Below, one piece after another: positions 33,668-48,600 of a DNA stretch of 64,000 nt (positions within the stretch are counted from its first letter, which is position 1; the number at the start of each line of letters is the position of its first letter). Under the pieces are notes generated by a model. The model was not told the DNA's origin and ran no database searches. It saw only the letters and a list, made by a program, of their open reading frames with translations. The DNA is from Trogon surrucura (lineage: Eukaryota > Chordata > Aves > Trogoniformes > Trogonidae). The translations under genes and the position numbers were made by a program. The DNA is taken from assembly GCA_020746105.1 (NCBI GenBank), contig CM036629.1:9936001-10000000 (forward strand), given 5' to 3'.

Positions 33668-36600
33668 GTAGGAGCCGCGGGCGGCGCGGCGCCCTCCGCG
33701 GGAGAAGCCGCCCGCGCCCAGGCGGAGAGGAGACCGCGGTACCCCCGGGGGCACCTGCCCCTTCGGCCGCCCCCGCTCCGCTCCGGCCGCCACCAGCGGA
33801 AACTTTGGTACGAGACGCACGGGGGCCGCGCAGGGGGCGGCCGCCCGGCTGCAGCCGGCGCTGCTCCCGCCAGGCAGCTCCCGGGCCCCCGCGCCGCCCC
33901 ACGGGCGGGGCGGCTGCCAGTCACCGACCCCGCTCTGCTCCATGCGGAAGCCAGGGCTGCGGGGCCGGCAGCATCTCCGAGCTGCGAGGCGGGCGCTGCC
34001 GGGCGCCCAGTGCGGGGCCGTGGCGGCCCGGGAGTCCGCAGCCTTCGCGGGCTGCGCAGGTCCCCGCTGGGCGCAGACGGGCGGCGGGGGCATCTCGGTT
34101 TGGGAGGGGTCCCGGCCTGAGGAAGCGAGGGTCACGGTGGCAGCCACCCTGTCCAGTGTATTCCCGAGAGACAAGGAGAACCTCCTACGCTCCAGTCTTT
34201 TCTCAGTAAAAAATACTCTTTCTGCTCTCGGAACTCTCCTAACGAGCTGACGATTATCGTACTTGTTACCAGAAGCAAGATCTGTTTTCAGTAAGGTTTT
34301 CACAGAATCAGTCACCTGCTACTGCCTGATCGGTATTTACCTGCTCTGCTCTTGAGGCTTTTAAATCTTGTTTCTAACTTCTTTAGGTTCAGAGGTAAAC
34401 AGCTGAGGAAGGCTCCTCATCCTAGGATTTCTTTATCTGCGATATTACTTACACAGCTTGACAATGGACAAGGGTTTTCTTTTAGAAAATAAAGCTAGAT
34501 ACGACAGTTAACCTTGTGCTTCATGAGATTATTTCTGCCATTCTGTATCTTCTTTAGCAATAGCACACTTGAACCATCAGGGATTTTTTTAATATTAATA
34601 CATTGTTTTATTAGGAAATTTAGGAGTGTCTGATTGCATTATTGAAGCCAACAAGGCATAACTACAGGGTGGAAAACTGTTTCTGATATGCATTGGTGTC
34701 CTACCAAGGTATGAAAGTTGTAAAAAACTCTGTTTTAAATCCTGAGTGCTTCCATGGCCTATAAAATCCCATGTTTCTCGCCTGAAGGACAGATATCTTC
34801 AGGGTTTAAAAAAGTATTTTTCATTTATTAGCATAATAATTGAGAGACAGAAGATTCTTACTCTTAGTCAATGTCTTTATCTCTGTGTAGTGTTAACCAT
34901 CTGCTGAGTTTAGATAACATAGAAACATAAGGCTTACGTGGAGGAGAAAAGGCATTTAGATTTTTTTTCTAGTTCCTCTAAGTAACATAGCATACTAACT
35001 ACCATAAACCACTATAAAACAACCATAAAATACAGCTGACATTTCTGCTTCTTAATTACTTTCCACATATGCAGATTTAATTACACTTCAAAAATATGTG
35101 ATTGCTGCAAATTTGGCTGTACAGGTTTTCTCTTGAACAGACCTCATAACAACTTTTTGTAATCATGCTAGTGTTCAGGTAAAAAGTCCTTCTACAGGAA
35201 GGTTTTTGTGTTATTCTTAATCAATAAACTGCACAAATTGATTAGTCAATAAGGTGTTAGTATTCTAAGTGCATCACTTGCCATGACTACAGAAAGAACC
35301 TATCACTACTTAGCATCATACACTCTCTTTTATCTCCTCTTCACTAGAAGTCTTACAGCCCGATTATTTCATCTAATCACAAAGAAAAAGAGGATTCCTA
35401 TAAATAGGCACATAGATTTAATCCCAAAAGGAAACTGTTGGGAATAACAAAGTCAGCCTCCATATTTTACTAGTGGCATTCCGAATTTTGCATGAAAACT
35501 ACCTATAGTAGCATTAATTTATTTTTTTTTTCTCCATCCAAATAGCTTTGTGTGCAGAACTTGGAGAGTTCTGCTAAACCATATATGAAGTACAAGGAAG
35601 CTCAGTACATTGTGAAAAGGCATACATCTTTTAATAATAGTTAGAAACAGTTTCATCTTCTGTTCTTAACATGGAATGCATTATATACATTTCTGTCATC
35701 CACAAGGCTTCTATTTTTTGGCTGTATATTTCAGGGCAGAGGCAAGCCCGTCACACTCACTTTGTGGCATTTCAAATCTCTTATACTTTTTTCAGAAATA
35801 CCTTATGTTCTCCCTCAACTGTCAGTAGCAAGGGCTGATTTAAATAAACATCATAATATAATGCTTACAGCCTCTCTCCAGCAAAACTTGTAAAAGTCTC
35901 ACCCCGAATCCCATCGTTTTACCCTGATTATTTGCTCTCAGCCAGCTGTACCAGGCAGTAGTGCTGAGTGGCCGCGGTGGTGGACCTCGACAGCCCTGAG
36001 GTTGCAGTAGCTGCACATTTGCTGAAGAGGAGCCCAGGCAGTGCCCCCCTGCTGTTTCAGTGCTGTGTGTAACCTATTGGAGGTTGCTGCAGTTTGGTTG
36101 TTTAAAGACAAAGCCTTTTCCTCCCGTCTGCAGTTTTCAGTGAGTTTGTAAACACACTAGATTCATTCTTTAATCCTAGCACAGCTTACAAAACGTAACT
36201 GCTCTACAACAATAAAGCATTATAACCGTCTGCTTCGTAAGAGAGAAAACCAGCTGCCTTCTCAATAAAGTCACGTTCCTGTGATGCTTGGGAAATAAAT
36301 ACATCCATCTTGAATTTTCTTATATCTGCTGTTCCCCAAAAATGTGTTTGTTAAGAGCTTGTTCCCATTCTTCAGATGTACTCCCTCTGTCATTTCCATA
36401 TGCTATTATTTGGTTTCCCACAAACCCTAAGTTAAATCCTGACTGTACATTAATTTTAGACTAACTTAAAAAGCAAAAAAGAGAATTCTGTAGTTTATGT
36501 CCTGATAATTCAACAAGCAGCCAGAGCTAGGACAAATTACTGCTACTTCTGGAAAGTCAACATTCCCAGCCTTCTAATGAGGTACAGAATTACTTCCAAC

Positions 36601-39600
36601 TCTGTCAGGTTGCAAGAATGTGGAGTACTATGATTAACTTCCTGTCATGCTGCTCAGCCCCTTCATTTGCATTTTGGCATGATTTTAACAGCTAATTTCT
36701 CACAAACAAGTAGTGTTAGGAAGCAATGCTCCTTCCACACAAAAGCTAGGAATTATTGCCTCCTGTTTCCAAAATCAAAAGGTGTAACAATGGCCCCAAA
36801 AACTAAAAATAAGCAGAGAAGAAAGATAATTTAAAAATCTGTTAATGAGTTCCTGATTTGTCCACTAAAACCAAAAGCAGAAGTACTGACTGAAGAGGCT
36901 ACAGTGGCCCTAATGAAGGTGTGAGTCAGAATTTGATTTTTACTTTAAAATGTAGTTCTAGCAAACATAGAGGATAACACTGGATTGAAGCTAAAGGAGC
37001 TACTGAATTATGTATCCCTAGATAGATCATTAGATAATGAAAACCCTAAGATTTTCAGCACCTACCCTAAGGTTTAATTCACACAGAGAGAGAAGACAGA
37101 AAAATTACCCCCAAACCAAAACTTTATAGCTATTCATCATTTACGATCCTGTCGGAAATTCACAATATAATTCATTGCAGGAATGGTGAAGAGATCTGAG
37201 AAACATCTGCAATTATACCAGAAATTGCATATACTCTTGTACCCATTGCTTACATAAAAAATAGGTTACACATGTAGTGATGGATATGCTTGTCTGGACT
37301 GAAGTAAAATCTTAATTGTTGTGTCTTGGATATAGTTGGTGTTCTAGCACTGCAAACAAACTTGCTTGTTGTCGGCCTTATGTATTCAAAATTGTTTTTT
37401 AAGTAATGAAGCATGTATAGCCTTGGACAACTTAAACAGCTTGCTGCCTTTAAATAGCTTACTACCGCTACTGGTACAAGACTGACAACTGCCGCCTCAA
37501 ACGACTGCAAGTGATTGGGATGGGGGAGTATAAATTTTTCAACAAAAGAGCAGGAGGTAACTTCTAATGAAAAAAAAAATCTACATTTCTTTTAGCTTAT
37601 CTTTATGCTTCACTCCATTTTCTGTTATTACAAAGCTGACCCACCATGCAGCAGGAAAGGACTGCCAAAATGTTAACAATACATTTCACAAAGCCTCCTT
37701 GTTTAGCATACAATAAAATCCATGAACACAGAGAAGTCTCATTCCAAGGGACTGAGAGTGAGGAGGCAGAAAAAATACTCATTTACAGTCTGTACACAAA
37801 TTGTTGTCAGATGTGACAGAAGGCAGAACTTTTAATATTAATTCCATAATAGACAGTCCTGAGAAGATTTCCACTGAAAAGTACACTATATTGATAGTAA
37901 CGAACAAGACATTATGAAGTTTGGTAGAATCTGATCTATTCTTAAGTCAAAATTACCATGCTCCAAGTGTTATAGGAATAAGCAATCTCTGGGAAAGATG
38001 TATCCAGAATAGTCGTGTACAGCAGGATCAGTTTTGTCAGCTACAGGGAAACCATCTGAACTAAAGTCAGCTTAATAAGGTTAGTAAGTTTAATAAGGTT
38101 TTTGGAACCCCTCATCAACATGGATTGTACATGCAGACTTCTCATCAGTCTCTTGATGCACAGAGCTTGGAGATGAAAAAAAGATCTTCCATATAAAAAG
38201 GAAAGCTTCTATTTCAAAAATGAAAGATACCATTCTTCGGGAAGAAGTTTTGCTGGTAGACATGCCCAGGAATGGATTGTAAGTACCAGGATGTGGAGCA
38301 ACTGGTAAAATGAAGCAGCGCGTAGCTGCTTGTACATTTCTAATGGAGGAAGGGATCAGAAATGTTAAGTGTTTTGAGCAAACCTGGAGGTGACTCTGTC
38401 ACAGATCCATCCAAGCACGAATTGTTCTGTGGATGATTTTGATCAAAGGGGCGTGAGAGAATGGCATTCACTTTCTGAATCAGTTAACCTGGTTTCTCTG
38501 CAGAGATCCAGACTCCCAATTTGTTTCTTTGGCAATCTTAAATAGAGGAATCCCTACTGGAAACAGCTGGAGTGAGATGAAACTGTTATGTCTGAGAACA
38601 GACCTAAGTGCATTTAGATATCCTGCTGGCACGCTAATGCCTAACAAGATTTGTATCTTAGAAAGGTGCTAGAGTCACTGTTAATAACTGCTGAAGCCCA
38701 CTTCTGCTATCAAGCTTCTGTGAGGAGGATTAAAAATGGGTTGGCAGCTCCACTAGCATGCTTACAAACAGCAAAAATATGTCTTGCCTGATGCACACCT
38801 TCATCTCCGTTACTTTATTCTGTGGCAATCCTGCAGTATATTCCTATATGAGAAAAATCACTGGAGCTGCTAATAGGCTGAGCTACAGGCAGCCACCTTA
38901 ACTGCTCTTTCATACTCATTTTACCAATCTGCAAATGTCCTGTTGAGACCAGAAAAGATTAGGGAATATATACAGACTATGAACTATAAGAGCATGTGGG
39001 ATTTGAAAACTGTGTTTTCATCCTCAGCCATAGAATTGTTTGCCTAAAAAAGCAGCAACAGATGCAATCCAGTGTTCCTTTTATCAATTAGCAAATGTCA
39101 CCAAATGCTAGGAAGAGAGAGAAAAATCTCATTCCCCAGAATTTACCGTTTGTGTTTCTGAGCTAAAAATGGCTTGAATCAGAAATGCATTTAATTAGCT
39201 TTCTGAAAGGAAAGGAAGTGACCATCCACACAGAATTACATAAAATCCAGAGTATTGGTACACTTCACCTTCTCTGTCTAAGACAAACTGCAGAAGTTCT
39301 ATACAAGAAGACAGGTCAATCACTTGGAATTTGTGCAGCATGTAACATCATAGGAGCGTACACTTGATTAGAGTCCTTAAAAGCAACCAAAAGACATATA
39401 AGTAGTTTATGTTGTATGTATAATCTTGGCCAGCGAATAAGATAGCCTATGACATCACAAGTGTCCTCACCACATTAATATCTAACATTAATATTTAGAC
39501 ATATGTGTGTGGGAAAAATGGATGTAAAAGCTGGGATACTGTGATTAGCAGTTACCGAAAGTAACAACTCGAGCACACAGGGCAAACGAGGAGCTAGGTT

Positions 39601-42600
39601 TAAGAATAGTACACAGAAGAGGATTCATTCCCATAAGGCAAAAACATAGTATATAATTAAGATCAAGCATTTGTTACTCTAGGCTATATCTGCCAGAAAG
39701 AAGCAGGCATCCTGGCAAGATTTTCTAACATGCATGACCTATGCGTTGCCAATTACTGTCTGTCTGGACTGTATGTATACAAGGTGCTTCCTAATCCAGG
39801 GAGTACAGCACAGAGATAAAACAGTGAATCCTGCCTTAAGCAGTGTCTTCATCTTTATCCCTAGGATTCTGACTACCACTATACTAAGAATGTGTAATAC
39901 TCTAAATTATTAAGTCTTTATTTAAAAAATCGGTGGATTTTTTCACTGTGTTTCTCTGTTGTGCATGGCTGCTCCCCAGTTTGATATTCAGCTTGCCCTG
40001 CATGCGTAGATCCCCCACTGTCATCGCTGAAGACAGACACTGCTCTCTCAGAGCCACACAGCAAATCTAGTCTGTTTTCTCTACATGTGAAGATCCCTAG
40101 AGCATGTAGAAAAAGCTGAGGAAAGACATACTATAGGGAGCTCAGAGCGGTACTGCAGCCCATGAAATCTGAAGAATGCATCTTGCCAGAAAGTACAAAC
40201 ATATGTCAGATTTGCAGCCTAAAGCACTTGTTTCTCTAAGCAGCACACTGATTTCTCACTATTGGGTTGAGCACCCGTTTACTGTAAAACTAACTATATT
40301 ATTCTCATTTTTAAAGAGAAATAGGAACCATTCATTCATGAACCTCTCTCTACATACGCCAGTACACAAATTAACATTTTTTTTTTCAGCTTACATTCAT
40401 TTCAGAGAATTTAAGAAATGCAAGCAAAGAAAATCTTGACTCCTGCAAACAATGCATAGTTTATTACACCAGTTCAGGGATTCTTTTATATTAATCCATA
40501 AACCTGTTTCAACAATGGAATAGTAATAAGAATTTGCAACGTACAGTTAGTGTCTTCACTCTTAAAAATTTATACAGCTGTCTGCAGGCTATGTGATGTA
40601 AAACATTTAATGCAAAGAAGTAAAGAAAATGAGAAACTGATTCTTTTAAAAACAGAGACAGAAGCTTGCTGCTTTTTCTTTATTTCTAGTGAATGTTCAC
40701 ACAGGTAAAAACAATCAGAGCCTTAAATGGTAGTACAAAAGTATGCACCATAATTTGTGGAATAGAAGTCTGTAGCAAATACCAGATTCATGAATAAAAG
40801 AAGCCTCTCAATCTGTCTGCCTCAGTGGCTGTGCTGCTGTTGACTTAATGATAGCCTCTTCTACAGTGTACATATAATGAAGTAGAAGCTCAATATAAGG
40901 TGCAGAACCACTAACCTCTATTATATTTACCAACTAAATATCTCTAAGTTTATAAGGTCAGTCTCCCATATTTCAGTGTCATCTAGTAGAAATCTCACCA
41001 CACTCCTCCATTAAAAACTAAACAATCAAACCCACCCTTTCACCCCTTTGGTATTCAGTGCAGTCACGCAATCCTGCGCTGTTTGTGCTCTTGCTTACAT
41101 TAGCAAGCCATGTTGAAGTGGCATTTTTAGATACTTAACTGCTTCTGCTTCCTGTACCATAATAGAATACAGAGCTAAGTCTGGAGATATCTTTGATCCA
41201 CACTGAAGAATAGTCACGTCACAGTGACATGCAACAGACTTTAAAGAGTAAAAAAGGAGCAGAGGAATACTGTGTCTCACTGCAAGTTCAGGTGCATTAT
41301 AACTTTGAATTTCAGTTTCTCGGAAGTAACAAGGTCAGTCTTCATCCTTCTGAAAGTGCCACAAAACTTTTAGTGAAAGTAGTTGGCCATCTCATGCCTG
41401 CCCTAATTGCTGTGTCTGTGTCCCTGCGTGCAGTGCCAGGACATTGTTTCAGTTCTTGCTCTCCACTGCACCATTCTACAGGATCTCTCTCTTCCCTAGA
41501 CATCTTCCTTCTTTCCTGCTGACTTGTATGGTCCTAATTAGTCTGTGCAATTCAAAAATATTTTTTTTCCAGCAAGTAGTATGGATTTAGGACACCAAGT
41601 GATTGCTTTGTTGTTTTTAAAATGCATTCAAAAATGTGTTAGTGGAAGCAGTCTAAAAGGCCTAAAAATATCCTGACTGATTTTTCTTCCTTTTTTCTTT
41701 TCCTTTCATCCTGAACATTGACAGGCCTTCTTTTCAGCCAAAAAACCTGTTTGCTATCCCACATTACACTGTGTCATGTAAATGCATGTAGTTTAAGGCA
41801 ATACTACTTTAGGCACCCTTGCCCAGTACTCTCGGGAAGAACAGATACAAGTCCTCTCTCCACCTTTTTGCTAGCAATGTCACAGTCATAAGGACAGCAC
41901 ACATACAGAGTATTACTCTGAGACAGTTCTTTATCATACTATCACCTGGGATAAAAAATAATGGCAAAGGAAGGCCCTTAAGTATTTGCTACCTGGGCTG
42001 CTTTGAATACATCTTAAGGGTTGTTGAGAGCATGAGAAGGACAGGCATTGCCAGGGAAAGGCGAGGGATGCAAGAGATTAAAAATGAAGAGGATGAAAAG
42101 GGCAGGGAACAAAGAGAAGGTGGCCCACACTTACTATATCCACTCATCCATATAATATGACAAAAAGAAGACAGTAAGACAAAGATTCAGCCCATTTATC
42201 TTCTGTAATTGCCTGCATATCCATGCTGTTCTGCAGGAAATATGCACTGTTCTTTTGCACTTACACACGCATACATAGCTCTCGACTATTAATAGAAATG
42301 GCACAGGCTTTAGTGAAAGCCAGTCAGATTTTCTGAAGTCCTTTTAGGAAGCTTGTTTCTGTATCTGCATCATTTCAAGAAGGGAAGTCACTGGTTAGGG
42401 TGAAACTGAAGATTTATTCTTACCTTGTCTCTGTCTGTACAAGAGACCATGATTACTGAAATAAACATAGATGCTTACTGATATTTTAAGGAGGAATTTA
42501 AAAAAAAAGGTACACTGTAACACTGTTAGCCACAGTAGATCACTGCACTAAAAAAGAACACACCAAACCAAACCCAAACCACACAGATTTTTGACTGTTA

Positions 42601-45600
42601 CTTGAAAGTGACTCTCTGCATTAATTTTGTTAATCACGACAGTATTTATTTTACTCAGGTTTCTGTGTTTGTTTGCTTTAAGAAAAAAAGGCAGAACCCA
42701 TTTCACATTTTAAGAGATTGCTATGTCCTTGCAAAATAGAGGGTGGGCATAGCACATCTTTAAGAACAGTTAATTCAGTAGAACATACTGATTTGATTTA
42801 CATGGGATCGTGGAAACTGCATTTACTTTAACAATAACAGCCAGCTTGGAAGTTCTGCACCAAAACCATTGTAGAAAAAAAGAAAATATACAGACAACTT
42901 TAGAAACATTGTCATGATTCTCTGTTGGGGATAAGCGATCTCAGGAGTACTAATGCATCATAAGTTCATGCACTTGAACTCAGATCTTTTGAGTGCACAG
43001 TTTAAACACAGAAGCTACAGAAATAAACTGCAAATAATTTTGAAATAGTAGTATCTATTTAAAAAAATACTAAAACCTAAAAATATCTGAACACTAATGT
43101 TGATCATGTGTTAATAAAGATGGGGTATTTTTTTATTTTATCTGCTTTAAAGACCAGTGAGCGTCCCTAACTTGAAGACCAGTAATGGGTACTAGATGCT
43201 TCCTTCTGAAGGGTGCATTTTCAATTTAGGGTGAGTCAGCAACGATTAATGGTTGGTACTTTGTATTGGGGTAAGGGCAGGTAGGAAGTATATTTTTCAG
43301 TATATTTACATTGCTGAAAATGTGGCATTATTGCAAAGATGGAAGTTGCAAAGCTACCTCAGTCTTAACCTACTATCTCGTAATCCATCCATAGAAATTA
43401 AGTAAGCTTCTAGGGATGTAACACTTGTTTGCAAGACCCATATGGGATTTTAGAACACCCATGATGTGAACTTGATTTATAAGGGAAAAAGTGGTTGTTG
43501 GTGTGGAAAGTCTTATAATAACACACAGTCTGGTTTAATATGGGTAAAGCAAAGAAAGGGCAGCAGAAACACACATAATAAAACAGAAGTGCTAGACGGA
43601 CACTTTCATGGGCAGACTTTGATTCCTTTTGTCTTTCCCGGAGATAATACATCTACGCCAACGTTACAGTCGCATCTGGACGAGTTCACTGTAGTTGGCA
43701 GCGTGTGTGTGCTCACCCTGGAACTCTCTAAAGGGCTGAACGTCTGACAGCAACGCAAGGAAAATCATTGATAGTGAAAAAGCTCTTTCAGCATGAGCCA
43801 CTGAAATGCCTGAGCAACAAGAAGGGAAAACTGGAAAAATAAAGTGAACCTTTTGAATGTCACAATAGAATTCCTGCTGAAATCTTTTTTTCCCTGCAGT
43901 GGTGAGGCCATGCCTGTCTGACTCAGTATTTACAAGTAGATTAAGAACATGGGAAAAACTACAGCAGGTCAAACCAAAGGTCCATCTAGCCTAGTATCTT
44001 CTTTTCACAGAGACATAAAAGCAGAAAGAGCATAAAAGTAGAGCAAATTATATTTGTCCCAAATATGGTCCTAGATTTCCAACAACTTGCCACTTAAGAG
44101 GTTTCTGAAACAGTTTTAGAAACTGCCTCAAGGATGTGTTACAAAGTATGTGCATGAAAAAAAAAGAATAAGAATCATTTACTTCGAACATGCTACCTGC
44201 TAGCTATGTATAGGGTATAACTGAATCTTTAACAGGTCCAACAGACAGTCAAGTTCAAATGAAGAAAGCACCAGCACGTACCAACACCTGAGACTAACAC
44301 AGTGCTCAGCAAACCTGAGTGCTTGTAACAGTGGACATACGAACAGTGTCCACATGCTAGCTGTTGTGTACTCGGACTACATCTCTCCATCACTAGAACT
44401 TGTATCCATTCATTTTCTAGTGCTACATCGTTTGCAGAAATCACTGGTACTGCAGAGGCATCAGAAAAACCAGTCTTCAAAGCACAATTCTCTAGTGCTC
44501 CTGAAATCTGTGTAAGGGTAAAACAGTGCAGTGTCTCTTGTGGTCCTGATTAACTTCTTGAAAGCCAGACAAGTCTTTTGCACACATTATGCAAATGGAG
44601 TTTTAGGATAAATACGGTTCAATATAGCAGTGAAACATTTAGTTTCAGGATATAAAAGTCATAGAGGAGATAGATACCATGTAATTTTATAAAATTCTTG
44701 CAAATTAGTAGATACTCTAGAAAATATTCTTAAAGTCCCCTCAAATGATAAATTGCTATTCTCATATATACTTCCTTAAGGAGCTTGGAAGAAGTGACAG
44801 TGCACTTAAGGCTGCGCTGGTTTCCTAAAGCTCAAGTTCTAAGAAAGCACATGAATGAATTATGTATTTTCGTATGTTCTGAGTTGCCAGGATTTGCATG
44901 AATCTGGACTGCAGAAAACAGTCTGTAATTTTGATGGATTACTGATGTTTTTCCTGTCCGATTTCTTTCATCAGTGCTGCTGGTAACAATCCTTGTAGTG
45001 GAAGGGATTGCCGTTGCACAGAAAACACAAGGTACAATTCCATTTTGATGATATTTGTTCAAAAAATGTAGCAGTTTTATATTTTTTAATTAAGCAATAT
45101 AAATGAAAGAAAGTATTTGTGTTCAGGTATTAATGCCTCTTTAACTACCAATGTGAATTCCAGTATTTTCCATTTTCCCCCTATTTACTGCATTTTTTTT
45201 TCAATTCAGCAAAGCCACCCAGTCACAAACTACATGGAAGTTCTCTTATCTAGTTAAAATTCTATGGTTTTAGACCTTAGAGGTGGGAAAAAACCCACCA
45301 TGGAAATTCATGTTTTCTGTATCTGACAACAAGCTTTTCAAGTAGTCCACCCACAAACATTTTTGAAGCCTGCTGAGTGGGGAAAGCATCAGTTTCACAA
45401 ACCTTATTTTCTCATATGTGGGATTAACCCACACTTAAGAGAGAAGAATTACTTGAACTGACACCTACAGAATTTCCTTGAACAATTTCTGCAGGAGAGA
45501 CTAAGTTTTCACCCCCGTAAATCAAAAAGCTGCCAAGATATCAGTGGAAGGTGATGTAATTTACTGAAGGCAGCTAAGACCTGTATCAGCCTAGACTCCC

Positions 45601-48600
45601 TCTCAAAGGTCTGCAAAGAAAAACTGCATAAATATAAATGGCATTGAGAGCACCCTGTGAGATATAGAAAAATCCAGCAGAAACTACATATCCTGTGTCT
45701 TATTCTCTCCAGTTCTGCTGATATTAAGGAAAAGGGCCAAAGGTACTTAAAAAGAATATCAAAGAGGTCATACTATTCCCAACTCCTTTCTCCTTGGATA
45801 AGGAAATCCGAACTAACGAAGCTCCTGTGAATGGTCCAGCACGGTGCACTCGTTCAGTAAACTGCATAATCTCAGTCAAGGGTCATATTTCCCTGTACAT
45901 CCACAACAAGAGCTTTGATCTTAAACGAGGCCCTCAGCTACCAATGCAAACTACCTATTGCTAGTAATTTTATTGACTACCGTTGCTGTATTTAGTGTAT
46001 TGACATATTACAATTCATTCTGGTATAAGCATTTTGTATTCCAACAAATTATTGCAAATAGATATTCGACCTAAGGGCCATGTACTTCAGTATACTCTGG
46101 AGTCAGGGGCAAAAGTACTAAAAGCTAACAAATATTTTGGATTATGTTTGCACTGGAATGGAGAAGATGTAAGTCATAAAATAATGCTGCTGTATTAGCA
46201 GACTGCTTGACTTAGAACTTCTTCTTTCATAGGATATGTATTATATCAGTATTTTATTTTTGTGAAATCAAATTCACATGCTTGCAGGAGAAATTTATTC
46301 AAGCACTTTTTTTCTGCTTAAGGTGGGCAAAATATTGGAGTGAATCGCATTCCTCCTACGCAGTGTGACAATTGGGTACGGACAAGTAATGGAGGGCATT
46401 TTGCTTCACCAAACTACCCTAATATGTACCCACCAAATCAAGAGTGCATCTACATCTTAGAAGGTACGTGCTGTATTTCTGGTTTGTTGTGTTGCAATCT
46501 TACCATTAAATGGATAATCTTGAACTGTTAAAACTGTGTCATTTTACTATACTGTCAAGTATAGTATAGCCATACTGGGAAAACAATCAATTCTGCGGTA
46601 ATTCAGTTGAACAAGAAGCTACATTTACTCTCCGAAGTAATAATAACAAATTAATATAAACCGCAAACATTCAGGAATTAACTGTACAGAATGAGACATA
46701 CCCCCACAGCCAGAAAAAGCAGCATCAGATCTACTGTAATCTATGAAGGCACAGAACTATTAAGATAAAAAATCGTTGCTTGTTATCTTAATATCACTTC
46801 CAAAATTGCTGATAATAAGCTGCAAAAGATTGTTGAAGACTATCTTCAGCATTTACCAGACCATACCGTGTTATTCTGTCTCACAAGCTATGCTGTCCTT
46901 TATTAATAAAAAGGACACATCTGACTGCCACTTTACTAGAAAGATGAAGATTTTAGCAATGCTGAGGTCACTATTAAAATAATGTGATGAAGACAAAAAA
47001 AAATTATTAACTAGAATAAAACCACATTCCAATGAGAATGTCTTGGACAAAGACTGCAAGACTAGGGACACACTAATTATTTTCTCCTCTTATTAGAATG
47101 CACTCAAGACCCACTGAAGTGAGCTAAAAATGTTAGCTTAATCATCAGATTTGTATCAATTAATTGAAATATTTCCAGTCATACGCTTCCATGTGTTTTT
47201 ATTTGTACAGTATTGATTCATAGACACTCATTTTCGGCTGCATGCATGCACTCCTGAAGTTTGCATCTTTCCTGCCGTGAAGGCACAGGAGAGCAGAAAT
47301 CCTGTCTGACTTCAGACGTACCAGACCCGTTGCTGGATCTCCCTTACTGAGGGAGTTTCGATGGGGCCCAGAATCAGTTTCCATGCCTCTGTCCTCTCAG
47401 TCCTTATGCAGGAATAAGGGAACCTGAGACCAAGGTCCTCTATGATTTCTAGCAAAGATATGGTCCTTCTTGCGAACCACTGCCAATATGTGCAGACAGC
47501 TACAAATGTTTTTAACTCATGTAAAAGTAAGGCATAGAGTCTAAACAGAGTGTTAGAGACGTATAAGTAAATTTTTGTTTGCATTCGGAAGCAGCAGACA
47601 GCATGTCATGCTTTAATGCTGTCATTCCACGTTCCAGTTAGTATCTGAAAGTTCATGTAGCTGAACAAGAAACACTAAAGCTACTCATAGAAAATAAAGT
47701 CACCGTTCCAGCCTACACATGTGAAGTCCAGTCACAAAGGAGCCATAGCTGCATCTCCTCAAGATTTAGGTGTATCTGATCCAAATCCTGATGTTGGGCT
47801 GTCACTGATTCAGACTTACCAACATCCATAGTCACTTGTATATTAAAAATATATATGAAGCATTTACACTTCTCTGAATAGTCTAATATAAGATATCTCC
47901 TGCCAAAGGATCTCCAAATTTGGGCTTAATACTTAGGAAATACATCAGTGAGTAGTTCTTTGTATCCTTTTCTATTCTTTTCTGCATTACTCAACGTTTT
48001 GTCCCTTTTTATGTACTTTGCTTTCATGAAACACTAATTTTAATATATATCTTAATATTAAACCTTGTTTGAATACCTTTGCATATATGTTAGTATCTGT
48101 TACATGTGCTGTGTGAAATTTATGTCATTTCTGAATTTTCAACAATAAAGATCAACAAGCAAAAAATTCAGTGAAAAAGTATCCCCTACAAAATTAATTT
48201 TTTTATTACAGTGTGCCTGAGCTTTTGTAGCAGACTGCCAGCAGCATTTTGAAAAATTTCCAGTTTCTTTTTTATGATGCTATTTTTGGGGGCCTGTCTT
48301 CTCATTATTTCATGTCCTCATGTGTTTTTTTACATAGATCTTCATTTAATCTTCTGCTCGGTTTTTTATGTCTAGCTGCTCCACGACAAAGAATTGAGTT
48401 GACCTTTGATGAACCTTACTACATAGAACCCTCATTTGAGTGTCGGTTTGATCATCTGGAGGTTCGAGATGGCCCTTTTGGTTTCTCCCCTCTCATTAAT
48501 CGTTACTGTGGTCTGAAAAGTCCGGCATTAATTAGATCAACAGGGAGATTTATGTGGATCAAGTTTACTTCTGATGAGGAGCTGGAAGGAAAGGGATTTC

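Larger units (their letters stand above)
31850..34150 (+). promoter_or_regulatory. NETO2: NETO2 CpG island promoter
   Basis: GC content and CpG density jump far above the surrounding AT-rich DNA, most strongly between 33100 and 34120. The island spans the first coding exon, the predicted 5' UTR and the start of intron 1. GC boxes such as gggcgggg (33503-33510) are present, and I see no TATA box at a convincing distance. This is a typical CpG-type promoter of a neuronal or developmental gene. The transcription start is not defined by sequence alone; it is probably within about 33250-33600. Confidence 0.8.

Noticed and set aside
33344-34315. Long minus-strand ORF of 323 codons overlapping NETO2 exon 1
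   Set aside because: It lies in the CpG island, where stop codons are rare in every frame. The composition is Arg/Ala/Pro/Gly-rich and low complexity, other frames in the same place are also open, and no domain is visible.
39480-39870. Possible old LTR-like segment starting tgtgtgtggg in NETO2 intron 1
   Set aside because: I could find no matching second copy, target-site duplication or recognisable internal region in the window.
48249-48375. Upstream extension of NETO2 exon 4 with an in-frame ATG
   Set aside because: It precedes a proper tctag acceptor at 48375, and the joined protein matches NETO2 only from 48376. The extension is intronic.
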